Made by a program: the position numbers and the translations under genes. From positions 1-64,000 of the forward strand of contig NZ_VTPZ01000001.1 of the NCBI RefSeq assembly GCF_008638305.1: DNA of 64,000 nucleotides, written 5' to 3'. Shown here piece by piece: positions 46,845 to 55,590 of this stretch. Each line of letters opens with the position of its first letter. Position 1 is the stretch's first letter. The notes below the pieces were generated by a model that saw nothing but the letters and a program-made list of their open reading frames with translations, was not told the DNA's origin and did no database searches. The stretch comes from Pseudomonas profundi (GTDB taxonomy: Bacteria > Pseudomonadota > Gammaproteobacteria > Pseudomonadales > Pseudomonadaceae).

Positions 46845-47696
46845 TCAGCTCGCTTTGGTTACTGAAAGGCCTGAACGGCGCAGAGCAAGCGCAAAGGCAT
46901 CAGCAAGGTTGGCCTTGGTGACAATACCTTCAAGATCGAGCCCGAGGTGCACGATGGTCTGGGCGATCTGCGGCCGCACGCCACTGATAATGCAATCGGC
47001 GCCCATCAGGCGGATGGCCGTTACGGTCTTCAACAGATGCTGCGCGACCAGCGTATCGACTGTCGGCACGCCAGTGATGTCGATAATCGCAATTTCTGAA
47101 CCGGTATCCACGATGCGCTGCAACAGCGACTCCATGACCACCTGGGTGCGCTGCGAGTCCAGCGTACCGATCATTGGTAGCGCCAGCACGCCATCCCACA
47201 GTTTCACCACGGGCGTCGACAGTTCCAGCAATTCTTCCTGCTGACGCTTGATAACCGCCTCGCGAGCCTTCTGGAAGGTGCGCACGGTGTGCAGCCCCAT
47301 CGCATCAAGCAGTTCGGAGACCGCAGCGATATGGTTGGTCAGCGTGGCCGGATCGACCGAGGTCTCGCGTTGGAACAGATCAAACAGCGGACGCTTGAGC
47401 GAGAATATGAAACTGGCGGTCTGCTGCGCATCGAGGCCTTGCAGAGCACGGCTATGGGACAACGCTTCGAGGAATTCGCGAGCCTCGGCCCAACCAGCGG
47501 CACCCAAGTTATCCATTCCCGACTCGGCAACCCCTTCGCTGAACAGCTTCAGGAAATCACCCGTTTGCTTCTTCAGTTCATCACCACGTACACCACGAGC
47601 CGCCCCGCTCTCTTCCAGGTTGGCAAGCCACGCCGCTTGTATAGACGACTGCTGCCCCGAGAGCGCGTCGATGATGCTTTGATCCATTTGTGACAT
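46845..47696 (-). CDS. rsbR: Stressosome sensor RsbR
   Basis: 283 residues. The N-terminal 150 residues are the RsbR-type globin-like sensor (GDFLKLFSEGVAESG, FIFSLKRPLFDLFQRE). No obvious heme proximal His was confirmed. A linker helix leads to a STAS domain (about 165-275: LALPMIGTLDSQRTQVVMESLL, TGVPTVDTLVAQHLLKTV, ISGVRPQIAQTIVHLGLDL). First gene of the six-gene operon, so its promoter is in the 215-base gap before the copper genes. Confidence 0.9.
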   Translation of the reverse strand: MSQMDQSIIDALSGQQSSIQAAWLANLEESGAARGVRGDELKKQTGDFLKLFSEGVAESGMDNLGAAGWAEAREFLEALSHSRALQGLDAQQTASFIFSLKRPLFDLFQRETSVDPATLTNHIAAVSELLDAMGLHTVRTFQKAREAVIKRQQEELLELSTPVVKLWDGVLALPMIGTLDSQRTQVVMESLLQRIVDTGSEIAIIDITGVPTVDTLVAQHLLKTVTAIRLMGADCIISGVRPQIAQTIVHLGLDLEGIVTKANLADAFALALRRSGLSVTKAS

Positions 47697-47911
47697 TCGT
47701 CAGTCTCGCTGCTGAGTAAATTTGACGAATAGTACCTGTTTTGGATCGCTTTTGGCGTTTTCGTCGCGATCAAAGGTCGCAACGGGCTGAACTGCAAATT
47801 GGGATCGCCATGACTGGCGGCCGTTTGTGCGGAACGGGCAGCGCGGCGTTCACAAGTGAGTTGCGAACATCGGGCGGTTCAGCGCGGCGTCCAGCATCAA
47901 CGTCGCGGCAG

Positions 47912-48478
47912 CTACTGCGCTTGGCACTCATACCAACCGAGATACCCAATGCTCAGCCCCTGCTCAAGAGAGAAATGCAGCTCTGTTGCCACGCGCTCTC
48001 CCGGTTTCGCTGACTCCGCCTGTCCTTCTCCATCTGGAAACACCTTCATTTCCAGGCCTTGTGCAGTAAACGCGAGCCCTTTATTCAGGTTTTCATAACC
48101 GGGATTCTGGTCTGCTGACAGCTCCACCAGCCGGCCGTGAATTTTCATGACGGCACGATATCTCTCGTTCTTCGCAGCGTTGCTGGCGGCCAGTACCGGA
48201 GGGCTCTCTGCGGTGTATCTGTATTGGCAATAAGGACCATCCCCCAGCACCTTCTCGATTTCGGCACGTTGCATCGTCTGGGGATCGATCGTGGGGATAT
48301 CAGGCGAGTTGACGGCTTGTTGCGCCCCCACTACCTCTGGAGGCGGCGCCTGCATCATTGAATTGTCCATACCATCCCGGGAGGCAGGATCGTCGCATCC
48401 AGCCAGAAAGGCGGCGCTTAGTGCTGCGGCCGCAAGAAACAGACTGGGCCGAGTACGGTACGCGGAAGCCATAAGCAT
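47912..48478 (-). CDS. Lipoprotein of unknown function in the copper island
   Basis: 188 residues with a lipoprotein signal (FLAAAALSAAFLAGCDD). The mature part has a Met/Pro/Gln-rich start (MDNSMMQAPPPEV) and a compact domain (CQYRYTAESPPVLAA, VMKIHGRLVELSAD, WYECQAQ) with two Cys that could pair. Family unknown. It overlaps the DUF305 gene (ATGA) and follows GGAGGGGG, so it belongs to the cytochrome c-DUF305 operon downstream of a cop box. Confidence 0.7.
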   Translation of the reverse strand: MLMASAYRTRPSLFLAAAALSAAFLAGCDDPASRDGMDNSMMQAPPPEVVGAQQAVNSPDIPTIDPQTMQRAEIEKVLGDGPYCQYRYTAESPPVLAASNAAKNERYRAVMKIHGRLVELSADQNPGYENLNKGLAFTAQGLEMKVFPDGEGQAESAKPGERVATELHFSLEQGLSIGYLGWYECQAQ

Positions 48479-48933
48479 CAGTCTGCCCCCTCCAGGTCGC
48501 GAATGAGATATTTCATTTCCGAGATTTCGCGGCGTTGCGCGTCGATGATTTCATCGGCCAGCTTTCGTACTCGTGGGTCCGTAATCTGCGCACGCTCGCT
48601 GGTCATGATTGCTATTGAATGATGAGGAACCATAGCTTTCATATATTCGGCATCGTCGACGGTAGCCTGGCTACGCACCAGCCATAGGGCGGCAACGAAA
48701 AGCACTGCGCTGCCCGCGTAGATGGCGATATTCACCCCTTTTTTCTGGTACATATTGAGCATGAAGCTGAGCATTACCACTGCCATGACAGCGCCCATCA
48801 CAAGCGCCATCCAGGCTCTGGTTTCGCTCCACAGGACATGTTCGAGCGCGTAGGTGTTGAGGTACATCACCCCATACATGATGATCGTGGAGGTGCTGAC
48901 CATTGCGCCGAAACGCCAATACGACATATTCAT
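48478..48933 (-). CDS. DUF305-domain membrane protein
   Basis: 151 residues: three N-terminal hydrophobic segments, then a ferritin-like DUF305 helix pair with MVPHHSIAIMTSERAQITDPRVRKLADEI. The His-His-x-x-x-x-Met pattern can bind copper or another metal; DUF305 proteins often occur in copper-resistance loci. Located after a cytochrome c gene and before a lipoprotein gene, likely co-transcribed. Confidence 0.85.
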   Translation of the reverse strand: MNMSYWRFGAMVSTSTIIMYGVMYLNTYALEHVLWSETRAWMALVMGAVMAVVMLSFMLNMYQKKGVNIAIYAGSAVLFVAALWLVRSQATVDDAEYMKAMVPHHSIAIMTSERAQITDPRVRKLADEIIDAQRREISEMKYLIRDLEGAD

Positions 48934-48943
48934 ATGGTTTCCT

Positions 48944-49489
48944 TTAGTGTCTCTGATCTACCGAGTCGCCCGTGTCAAAACTGGCATATTCATCAGCCGT
49001 CATTCCAGGCAGCCGTGCGACAAAGGCTGTGATTTGCCACATATCATCATCACTATGAGTCGGTCCAAACGCAGGCATGCCGCTCATGCGCACGCCGTTT
49101 TTTACCAGCCAGAATATTTCATTGGGCTTCCATTCAGAAACAACGTCTGGAAGATGCGGAGGCCGCGGCAGCATGCCCTGAGACCACTCACTTTTTTCAA
49201 TTCCTGGAGCGCCGTGGCAGTGTTCGCACATTGCTTGATAGCGTACCGCTCCGCCAGTAACCATCGCGTCGTCCAAGGCAGGAATGTCAATGGACTCTGC
49301 TCTGTCGACCACAGCGTTTTTCATGGTTGTTTTGAACGCCCAGCGTACGATGGGCTGATGGTCCCGGGACGCCCCAACATTGTAGGCACCCGAATAAACG
49401 ACCCAGATGATGAAAACCAGGGCGACTAGAATGAACGCCAGAATTCCGGCGATAGCTCCGAAAGCTGACTGTCTGGTTTTCGCTTGCAT
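48944..49489 (-). CDS. Membrane-anchored mono-heme cytochrome c
   Basis: 181 residues with an N-terminal membrane anchor (AIAGILAFILVALVFIIWVVY), a heme site CEHCH, and a downstream Met axial ligand probably in RMSGMPAFG. Electron carrier exposed to the periplasm. Its gene starts 85 bases left of a cop box (49574-49589) with CATAAT as a fitting -10, so it is probably copper-induced. It may serve the CopA oxidase or another copper enzyme. Confidence 0.88.
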   Translation of the reverse strand: MQAKTRQSAFGAIAGILAFILVALVFIIWVVYSGAYNVGASRDHQPIVRWAFKTTMKNAVVDRAESIDIPALDDAMVTGGAVRYQAMCEHCHGAPGIEKSEWSQGMLPRPPHLPDVVSEWKPNEIFWLVKNGVRMSGMPAFGPTHSDDDMWQITAFVARLPGMTADEYASFDTGDSVDQRH

Positions 49490-49573
49490 TGCATCACCTC
49501 TTGTCTAGCTTCACAGAGCCGCCCCTGTTAGGTGACTCGCGCAGGATGATGAGGTTTCATCGATTATGCCAAG

Positions 49574-49589
49574 CTGACAGAAATGTAAT
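49574..49589. promoter_or_regulatory. Cop box 1 (CTGACAGAAATGTAAT), cytochrome c operon
   Basis: Pseudo-palindrome TGACA-N4-TGTAA. It is located in the 221-base gap between the cytochrome c gene and copB, with CATAAT (49563-49568, read leftward as CATAAT) at a suitable -10 distance. Near-identical to four other sites in the island and to published CopR/CusR-type boxes. Confidence 0.7.
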
Positions 49590-49710
49590 GTCCCGCCCCT
49601 CATAGCTACGCCAGAGATCGCGCCCCGTCAGGGTGATCAAAAGCGGCTGGCGTCCCGGCGAGACTTGGTGACTGGTTTTGGGGCAACCTGGCCGGTTTTC
49701 ATGTTCGGCT

Positions 49711-50673
49711 CTAAAACCACATGCGTACCCCAGCAACAAACCGCGCTTCTTCCGTTTTCTCACCTTCCTGCCGGGCGATATCGGCCGTTTCTCCAAAAGA
49801 CCGCCCCCAGCTCACGCCGATATAAGGCGCAAACTCGCGGACTATTTCATAGCGAAGGCGCAAGCCAGCTTCCAACTTACTCAAACCGGAGCCTACCCCA
49901 CGCGCGGGATCATCCTTGCCATAAAAACTCAGCTCGGCCACCGGCTGGAGTACCAGACGGTTGGTCAGCAGGATGTCGTACTCACCTTCCAGGCGGGCAG
50001 CGGTCTGTCCGCCTTCACCCAGGTAGCCGGTCGCCTGTACTTCCAGCCCATACAGTGCCATGCCCTGTACTCCCAGCGCGGCCCAGGTCTGGGGCGAGCC
50101 CGGCTTGAAGTCTTGTCTCACGCCGCCGACCACTTCCCACCAGGGGCCGATAGCATGCCCCCAAAGCAATTGCAGCTCTGCATCCTCAGTCACGCCGTTG
50201 GTGCGCTCGCCCTCGGAGCGAACCCAGAGCCGGTCGATGTCACCGCCCCACCATCCCGAAACCTCCCAGGCCAGAACGCTTCCTGCGTCGGCGTTCTGGT
50301 ATTCGAGCTGATCAAACAGCAACAGACCGAAAGGCACTTTGTCGTGCACGGTGTGCCCCTGAATAGCCGGGAACGCAGCGGCGCGATCAGCATCCGTCAG
50401 GGCCGGGATAAACGCGGGCAGCACACCGTCAGGTCGGTCCAATCCCGACGAGCCGTGTCCCATCTGGCTATGGTCCACCTCATCGTGTTCAGCTGGATGG
50501 TGTTGCATCTGGCTATGGTCCACGTCCTGCTGCACCGGTTCGTGATCCATGGTGGTGCCGTGGTGTTCCCCGTGTTCTTCGGCTCCCAGAGCAACCTGGA
50601 CGGGAACAATGCTCAGCAGCAACGCAGCCTTCAAGGCATTGCGGGTAAGATAATTGCGCTTGCAAAGATTCAT
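49711..50673 (-). CDS. copB: Copper resistance outer-membrane protein CopB
   Basis: 320 residues with a signal peptide ([14 protein letters not shown]). A Met/His-rich N-terminal region follows ([31 protein letters not shown]) and gives copper-binding repeats. The rest is a beta-barrel ([14 protein letters not shown] to FVAGVRMWF). Works with CopA in periplasmic copper tolerance. The start chosen has AAGGAG 9 bases upstream; it begins 13 bases after copA. Confidence 0.93.
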   Translation of the reverse strand: MNLCKRNYLTRNALKAALLLSIVPVQVALGAEEHGEHHGTTMDHEPVQQDVDHSQMQHHPAEHDEVDHSQMGHGSSGLDRPDGVLPAFIPALTDADRAAAFPAIQGHTVHDKVPFGLLLFDQLEYQNADAGSVLAWEVSGWWGGDIDRLWVRSEGERTNGVTEDAELQLLWGHAIGPWWEVVGGVRQDFKPGSPQTWAALGVQGMALYGLEVQATGYLGEGGQTAARLEGEYDILLTNRLVLQPVAELSFYGKDDPARGVGSGLSKLEAGLRLRYEIVREFAPYIGVSWGRSFGETADIARQEGEKTEEARFVAGVRMWF

Positions 50674-50686
50674 TGTTGCGGCTCCT

Positions 50687-52498
50687 TCAGGTTCGCTCAT
50701 CGACACGGACTTCACGAAACATCCCCATCTCCATGTGAAACAGCAGGTGGCAGTGATAGGCCCATCGCCCCAAGGCATCGGCCGTCACGCGATAGCTGCG
50801 CCTGGATCCCGGGGGCATATCGATGGTGTGTTTGCGCACCATAAAGTGTCCGTTCTCGTCCTCAAGGTCGCTCCACATTCCATGCAGATGAATCGGGTGC
50901 GTCATCATCGTGTCGTTGACCAGGGTGATGCGGACGCGCTCGCCGTAGGTCAGCCGCAGCGGCTCGGCGTCGGAGAACTCCACACCATCAAAGGACCAGG
51001 AGAATCTTTCCATATGGCCGGTGAGATGCAGCTCGATGGTTCGGCTCGGCTCGCGGCCATCCGGATCGGGAAAGGTACTGCGGAGGTCAGCATAGGTCAG
51101 CGTGCGCCGACCATTGTCGCGCAGCCCCAGCCCCGGATCGTCCAGCTTGTGAGTCGGCATCATCGTCTGCATATCGACCAGCGGATTGCCCTCTTCGCTA
51201 GCTGGATGTTGCTGCATCGCTCCCATCGCTCCATTGGTAGCATCGGCACCGTGATCCATCGTGCTCGACTGGCTATGATCCATATCACCGTGATTCATCG
51301 AGTCATGGTCCATCTGGCTATGGTCCTTCTCCGCCGTCGGTTGAACAGCGCCGTGATCCATACCGGCCATGCTCCCATGATCCATACCCATGTCCTGCAT
51401 GCTGAGCTCGGGGCGCGGGTCTGTTTCGGGAACCGGTGCGCTCAGCCCTTCTCGAACCGCCAGCGTGCCCCGCGCAAAGCCGGTGCGGTCCATTGACTGG
51501 GCAAAAATGGTATATGCCTGTTCGTCCTCAGGCTCGACGATCACATCGTAGGTTTCCGCGACCGCAATCCGGAACTCGTCGACGCTGACCGGATTGACAT
51601 GCAGGCCATCTGCGGCGACCACGGTCATCTTCAAGCCGGGAATGCGTACGTCGAAGTAGCTCATGGCTGAGCCGTTGATAAAGCGCAGGCGCAGCTTTTC
51701 GCCGGGTCTGAACACCCCCGTCCAATTGCCATTGGGTGCCTGGCCGTTCATGAGGTAGGTATAGGTATAGCCACTTATATCGGCCAGGTCCGTTGGGCTC
51801 ATCTTCATCTGCGCCCACATTGTTCTGTCGGCAAGCGTTGCGCTCAAACCGTCGTGCCTTACATCGTCAATGAAGTCACCCAGGGTGCGCTGGTTGAAGT
51901 TGTAATAATCGGACTGCTTCTTCAGCTTGGCCATGACGGCCTCCGAGCTTTCGTCAGTCCAGTCAGTCAGCATGACGACATAATCGCGGTCGTAGTCGAA
52001 GGGCTCCGGGGCCTTGGGGTCGATAACCAGGGGGCCGTATACACCGGCCTGTTCCTGAAAACCGGAGTGGCTGTGATACCAGTAGGTGCCGTTCTGGTTA
52101 ACCTGGAACCGGTATTCGTACATGCCATCAGGGGCGATGCCATGAAAGCTCAAGCCCGGCACACCGTCCATATTGGCCGGCAGAATGATGCCATGCCAAT
52201 GGATCGAGGTGTCTTCGCTAAGCCGGTTCGCAACGCGCAACGTAACAGTGTCACCCTCACGCCAGCGCAACAGCGGGCCTGGAATAGTGCCATTGATAGT
52301 CATCGCGGTTCGCGGCTTGCCTGTGATGTTCACCGGCGTTTCGCCGATAACCAAGTCAAATTCGGTTCCCGTCAAGACCGTGGGCTGGCCGGGGCTGGTC
52401 AAAGCCCATACAGGTGAACGCCACAACCCAAGCCCTCCAGCCAGTCCGGTTGCGACTAAACCTTTGACGAAGGTCCGTCTTGAAGTCTTGTATTGCAT
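50687..52498 (-). CDS. copA: Multicopper oxidase CopA (copper resistance)
   Basis: Periplasmic multicopper oxidase that binds and oxidises Cu(I). 603 residues with a Tat signal (SRRTFVKGL), three cupredoxin domains, and copper ligands in [34 protein letters not shown] and [16 protein letters not shown] Met/His-rich loop ([33 protein letters not shown]) mid-chain gives extra copper sites. ATG start with AAGGG upstream; the signal peptide fits only this start. Confidence 0.95.
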   Translation of the reverse strand: MQYKTSRRTFVKGLVATGLAGGLGLWRSPVWALTSPGQPTVLTGTEFDLVIGETPVNITGKPRTAMTINGTIPGPLLRWREGDTVTLRVANRLSEDTSIHWHGIILPANMDGVPGLSFHGIAPDGMYEYRFQVNQNGTYWYHSHSGFQEQAGVYGPLVIDPKAPEPFDYDRDYVVMLTDWTDESSEAVMAKLKKQSDYYNFNQRTLGDFIDDVRHDGLSATLADRTMWAQMKMSPTDLADISGYTYTYLMNGQAPNGNWTGVFRPGEKLRLRFINGSAMSYFDVRIPGLKMTVVAADGLHVNPVSVDEFRIAVAETYDVIVEPEDEQAYTIFAQSMDRTGFARGTLAVREGLSAPVPETDPRPELSMQDMGMDHGSMAGMDHGAVQPTAEKDHSQMDHDSMNHGDMDHSQSSTMDHGADATNGAMGAMQQHPASEEGNPLVDMQTMMPTHKLDDPGLGLRDNGRRTLTYADLRSTFPDPDGREPSRTIELHLTGHMERFSWSFDGVEFSDAEPLRLTYGERVRITLVNDTMMTHPIHLHGMWSDLEDENGHFMVRKHTIDMPPGSRRSYRVTADALGRWAYHCHLLFHMEMGMFREVRVDERT

Positions 52499-52594
52499 GC
52501 CCTTATGTCCCGTCGTTATGAACTCGATTAACCGACTGCAGCGAATGATTGCCTGAAAAACGCTTAAATCTGCCATATCTGTACCCGGTGCGTG

Positions 52595-52610
52595 ATTACA
52601 TTTGCGTCAG
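52595..52610. promoter_or_regulatory. Cop box 2, upstream of copA
   Basis: Reads CTGACGCAAATGTAAT on the minus strand, about 97 bases before copA. It differs from the consensus at two of 16 positions. A leftward GATAT-type -10 (GTACAGATATGG) follows. Probable CopR site for copAB. Confidence 0.65.
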
Positions 52611-52787
52611 GTTTATTGCGCTTCGGTCGGACAACGCGGCCCGTACGGGCAAAAAAAAAGCGCCACAGAGGGCGCGAAACATCTCCACAAAAAGGAGTAA
52701 GAAGTTGTAGAGAGAAGGAGCCCACCCAAACAGCACTCTCGTCAAGGAAGACGCCAGACGAGTATGTCGCCCGCCTGATCGGGACAT
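52596..52787 (-). CDS. Possible copA leader ORF (63 codons), doubtful
   Basis: This ORF begins directly beside cop box 3, ends at cop box 2, and reads through the hairpin terminator. The product would contain SLYNFLLLFVEMFRAL and GAFFLPV, hydrophobic enough to be a membrane peptide. There is no clear ribosome site and no known family, so it may be only a transcribed leader. Listed because its place between two cop boxes fits a regulatory leader. Confidence 0.25.
   Translation of the reverse strand: MSRSGGRHTRLASSLTRVLFGWAPSLYNFLLLFVEMFRALCGAFFLPVRAALSDRSAINLTQM
52651..52676 (-). terminator. Intrinsic terminator/attenuator in the copA leader
   Basis: On the minus strand a GCGCC / GGCGC stem with a six-base loop is followed by nine T residues. 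No annotated leftward gene ends here: copA starts 150 bases further left. So it would stop transcripts begun at or near cop box 3, ahead of copA. Confidence 0.7.
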
Positions 52788-52801
52788 TACAATTCTGTCA
52801 G
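52786..52801. promoter_or_regulatory. Cop box 3, between copA leader and csp
   Basis: ATTACAATTCTGTCAG on the plus strand (CTGACAGAATTGTAAT on the minus), one mismatch to consensus. It could serve rightward csp (start 105 bases away), leftward leader RNA, or both. Confidence 0.65.
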
Positions 52802-52905
52802 TTAGATCCTCAGGGTAAAACTTCTCTCCTCGCCTTTAATCACAAGCATGTGCCCGCCCGACTAGCGAGGCGGCACAAACCAACCTTTAAAGTGGAGAGA
52901 CACAC

Positions 52906-53232
52906 ATGAATTCCAAATTTGAATCATGCATCCAGGCCTGTAGCAACTGTGCGATCGTATGCCAAACCTGCGCCGCTGCGTGCCTCGGCGAAGACGATGT
53001 GAAGATGATGGCTCGCTGCATCAAGCTCGACCTTGACTGCGCGGATATCTGCCAACTGGCCGCTAACTTCATGGCCCGAGACAGTGAGTATGCCAAGGAA
53101 GTTTGCCGAATCTGTGCTCAGATCTGCCGCGCCTGTGGCGAAGAGTGTAAAAAACATGAAGCAGATCATTGTCAGCGCTGTGCAGAGGCTTGTATGGCCT
53201 GCGCCGAAGAATGTGAGCGGATGGCTGGTTAA
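52906..53232 (+). CDS. Cytosolic four-helix-bundle copper storage protein (Csp-like)
   Basis: 108 residues with 19 Cys, mostly in CxxxC and CxxC spacing on helices (for example CIQACSNCAIVCQTCAAAC, CRICAQICRACGEECKK, CQRCAEACMACAEEC). This is the DUF326/Csp fold, which stores many Cu(I) ions inside a four-helix bundle. There is no signal peptide, so it is cytosolic (Csp3-type). GGAGAG lies 6 bases before ATG; a cop box lies upstream. Confidence 0.93.
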   Translation: MNSKFESCIQACSNCAIVCQTCAAACLGEDDVKMMARCIKLDLDCADICQLAANFMARDSEYAKEVCRICAQICRACGEECKKHEADHCQRCAEACMACAEECERMAG

Positions 53233-53315
53233 GACCGCTTGGCGCGCTCGGGACCAGTACGGGCGCGCCAATCCAGGCGAAATCTGAGTATCGATGATGC
53301 ATTAGACTCAACCTC

Positions 53316-53331
53316 ATTACATTTCTGAAAG
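53316..53331. promoter_or_regulatory. Cop box 4-like site, upstream of copR
   Basis: Plus strand ATTACATTTCTGAAAG (minus: CTTTCAGAAATGTAAT), two mismatches to consensus in the TGACA half. 58 bases before copR, consistent with autoregulation. Confidence 0.55.
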
Positions 53332-53388
53332 GAAATGGCTTCCCCCAGTGGAGATCGGCACAATGAGCTATCGCTTAGGAGCTTAATT

Positions 53389-54078
53389 GTGAAAATCCTG
53401 GTTGCAGAAGATGAGCCGAAGACCGGCATTTACCTGAAACAGGGCCTCAGTGAGGCCGGGTTTGTGGTTGACCTGGTCACAAACGGGATTGATGCGGCCC
53501 AGCAGGCCCTTAACGAACAATACGACCTGTTGATTCTGGATGTGATGATGCCGGGCCTGGATGGCTGGCAGGTGCTGGAACATGTGCGTGCCGGCGGAAA
53601 TGCCACCCCTACTCTGTTTCTCACTGCCAGAGACCGGGTGGAAGATCGGGTCAAGGGGCTGGAACTGGGCGCCGATGACTATCTGGTCAAACCCTTCGCG
53701 TTCTCCGAGCTGCTTGCTCGGGTCAGATCCCTTTTACGCCGAGGTAACGGCACCACCGTCCAGACCACACTGACCGTAGAGGACCTTCAGATAGACCTGC
53801 TCAAGCGCAGGGCGGAGCGCGGCGGCAAGCGTATCGACCTGACCGCCAAGGAATTCAAGTTACTGGAACTGCTGCTGCGCCGGCGTGGCGAAGTGTTATC
53901 CAAATCGCTCATTGCCTCGCAAGTGTGGGATATCAATTTCGACAGCGACACCAACATTATTGAAGTCGCAATCCGACGGCTGCGGGTAAAGATCGACGAC
54001 GACTACCCGGTCAAGCTGATCCATACGGTGCGGGGCATGGGCTATTTTATTGACGGTGACGAAGCGGGTCAGGGCTAG
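53389..54078 (+). CDS. copR: Copper-responsive OmpR-family response regulator CopR/CusR
   Basis: 229 residues: receiver domain with phospho-acceptor Asp51 ([11 protein letters not shown]), the Thr/Lys switch residues ([21 protein letters not shown]), and a C-terminal winged helix ([41 protein letters not shown]). The GTG start has AGGAG 7 bases upstream; a longer ATG frame lacks a proper site. Unusually it is not in an operon with its kinase: copS converges on it from the other strand, 10 bases away. Confidence 0.93.
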   Translation: MKILVAEDEPKTGIYLKQGLSEAGFVVDLVTNGIDAAQQALNEQYDLLILDVMMPGLDGWQVLEHVRAGGNATPTLFLTARDRVEDRVKGLELGADDYLVKPFAFSELLARVRSLLRRGNGTTVQTTLTVEDLQIDLLKRRAERGGKRIDLTAKEFKLLELLLRRRGEVLSKSLIASQVWDINFDSDTNIIEVAIRRLRVKIDDDYPVKLIHTVRGMGYFIDGDEAGQG

Positions 54079-54088
54079 ATGGCAAGGG

Positions 54089-55465
54089 TCAGACTGTTCC
54101 CGCTGGTAGCTTCACCCCGAAGGTAGTGACGCCTTCAGCCGAGGTACAGATGATCTTTCCTTTATGCGCCTGCACAATGGAGTTTGTAATCGCCATGCCC
54201 AGACCCGCGTTCAAAGTGCTGCCCTCCCGCCGTGCGCTGTCCACCCGGTAGAATCGATCAAACAGCTTCTCGATATGCTCAGAGGGGATCGTCGGGCCCT
54301 GGTTGCTTACCTTGAGTTCCACCCACGGGCCGTTTTTGGAGATGGTGATATCAATGGTGGTGTCGGCCTCGCCATAGCGCACCGCATTCGACATCACGTT
54401 GGAGATTGCTCGACGTAGCATGAGGTCATCCCCTCTCACAGGCGCCGGACCATCGCTGTGCACAGTCAGTTTGATGCCTTTTTCGTCGGCAGCGTATTCG
54501 TAATACTCCAATACGTTCGAGGCGACCTCCGCCAGATCATGGTCTTCGAAGTCGGGTGTGATCATGCCGTTATCGGCCTTGGCGAGGAACAGCATGTCGT
54601 CAACCATCCGCGCCATACGGCGGAGCTCTTCAAGCGTCGAAAACAGCGTGTCTTTGTAATCCGTCGCGTCGCGATCCTTCAACAGCGCGACTTCAGTCTG
54701 CGTCAGCATGCTGTTCAACGGGCTGCGTAGCTCATGCGCTATATCGGCAGAGAAGTTCGACAGCCGTAAAAAGGACTGATCGAGTCGCTCAAGCATGGCG
54801 TTGAAATTAGCAACAAGCTCGTGGAGTTCACTCGGCACTGACTCGGTTGAAATGCGGGTATCCAGGCAGTTCGCAGTGATGACGGAAGACGTCCGGGATA
54901 GTTTGGATATCGGCTCCAACCCTCTGCGTATAAAGACAAAACCAAGCGCACCGCTGAGAATCGCGCTGACCACCAACGTGTAAATAAACCACTGGCGAAT
55001 CATTTCGTAAAAGTGCGTGCGATGGGTGACATCTAGCGCCAGGTGAATCGTTCCTCCGTCCCCGCCAGACCACCCCGGGATGCGCTCGGTGATGCCACTG
55101 TAGCGGTTGTCTCCCAGATCGATGAACCACCGGTCATCCTGTCCTGGGCTAAGCAGTGCGCCCAGCTTCTCGGACAGTTTGTGATGGGAATACACCACCT
55201 GATCGGCTTCCTTGATCACGGCAGCCAACCCGAAAGAGGTATCGATCAGGCGGTTGATGTCCGCCACCATTGCCGCGTCCAGCCCGCTACCGCGCGTGAG
55301 AATAGCTTTGACCTGTCCGACTCTCTGATCAAGCAGCTGGGCATCCTGCCGCTCGAAATGCAGACGACAGAAATAATCGAAACTGATGGCGGCGAGTGTC
55401 AGCACCGCGGTCACCACCATGATGAAAAGAAACGCCATCCTCCCGCGTAGCGACAACCTGCCCAT
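54089..55465 (-). CDS. copS: Heavy-metal sensor histidine kinase CopS/CusS
   Basis: 458 residues: TM1 (FLFIMVVTAVLTLAAISFDYF), a periplasmic copper-sensing loop (about residues 45-165), TM2 (WFIYTLVVSAILSGALGFVFI), HAMP, HisKA (ADIAHELRSPLNSML) and HATPase (NVMSNAVRYGEA, GLGMAITNSIVQ). It is last in the cusCBA operon rather than with copR. The start chosen has GAGAGG 6 bases upstream; an ATG that overlaps the cusA stop has no ribosome site. Confidence 0.93.
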   Translation of the reverse strand: MGRLSLRGRMAFLFIMVVTAVLTLAAISFDYFCRLHFERQDAQLLDQRVGQVKAILTRGSGLDAAMVADINRLIDTSFGLAAVIKEADQVVYSHHKLSEKLGALLSPGQDDRWFIDLGDNRYSGITERIPGWSGGDGGTIHLALDVTHRTHFYEMIRQWFIYTLVVSAILSGALGFVFIRRGLEPISKLSRTSSVITANCLDTRISTESVPSELHELVANFNAMLERLDQSFLRLSNFSADIAHELRSPLNSMLTQTEVALLKDRDATDYKDTLFSTLEELRRMARMVDDMLFLAKADNGMITPDFEDHDLAEVASNVLEYYEYAADEKGIKLTVHSDGPAPVRGDDLMLRRAISNVMSNAVRYGEADTTIDITISKNGPWVELKVSNQGPTIPSEHIEKLFDRFYRVDSARREGSTLNAGLGMAITNSIVQAHKGKIICTSAEGVTTFGVKLPAGTV

Positions 55466-55590
55466 TTCTGCCTCTCGTTCGGTGTTGAGCCCACAGCAGA
55501 TGGCTCGTGCGTGGACAGCATCGTATCGTTCCACCCAGCCACCATAGGTCGCGTTGGCGGAGTTCGGCAAGCCGCCAACGCTGCCTGGCA

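Noticed and set aside
49678-50844. 388-codon plus-strand frame
   Set aside because: Shadow of copB and copA, whose signal peptides and copper motifs are clear on the other strand.
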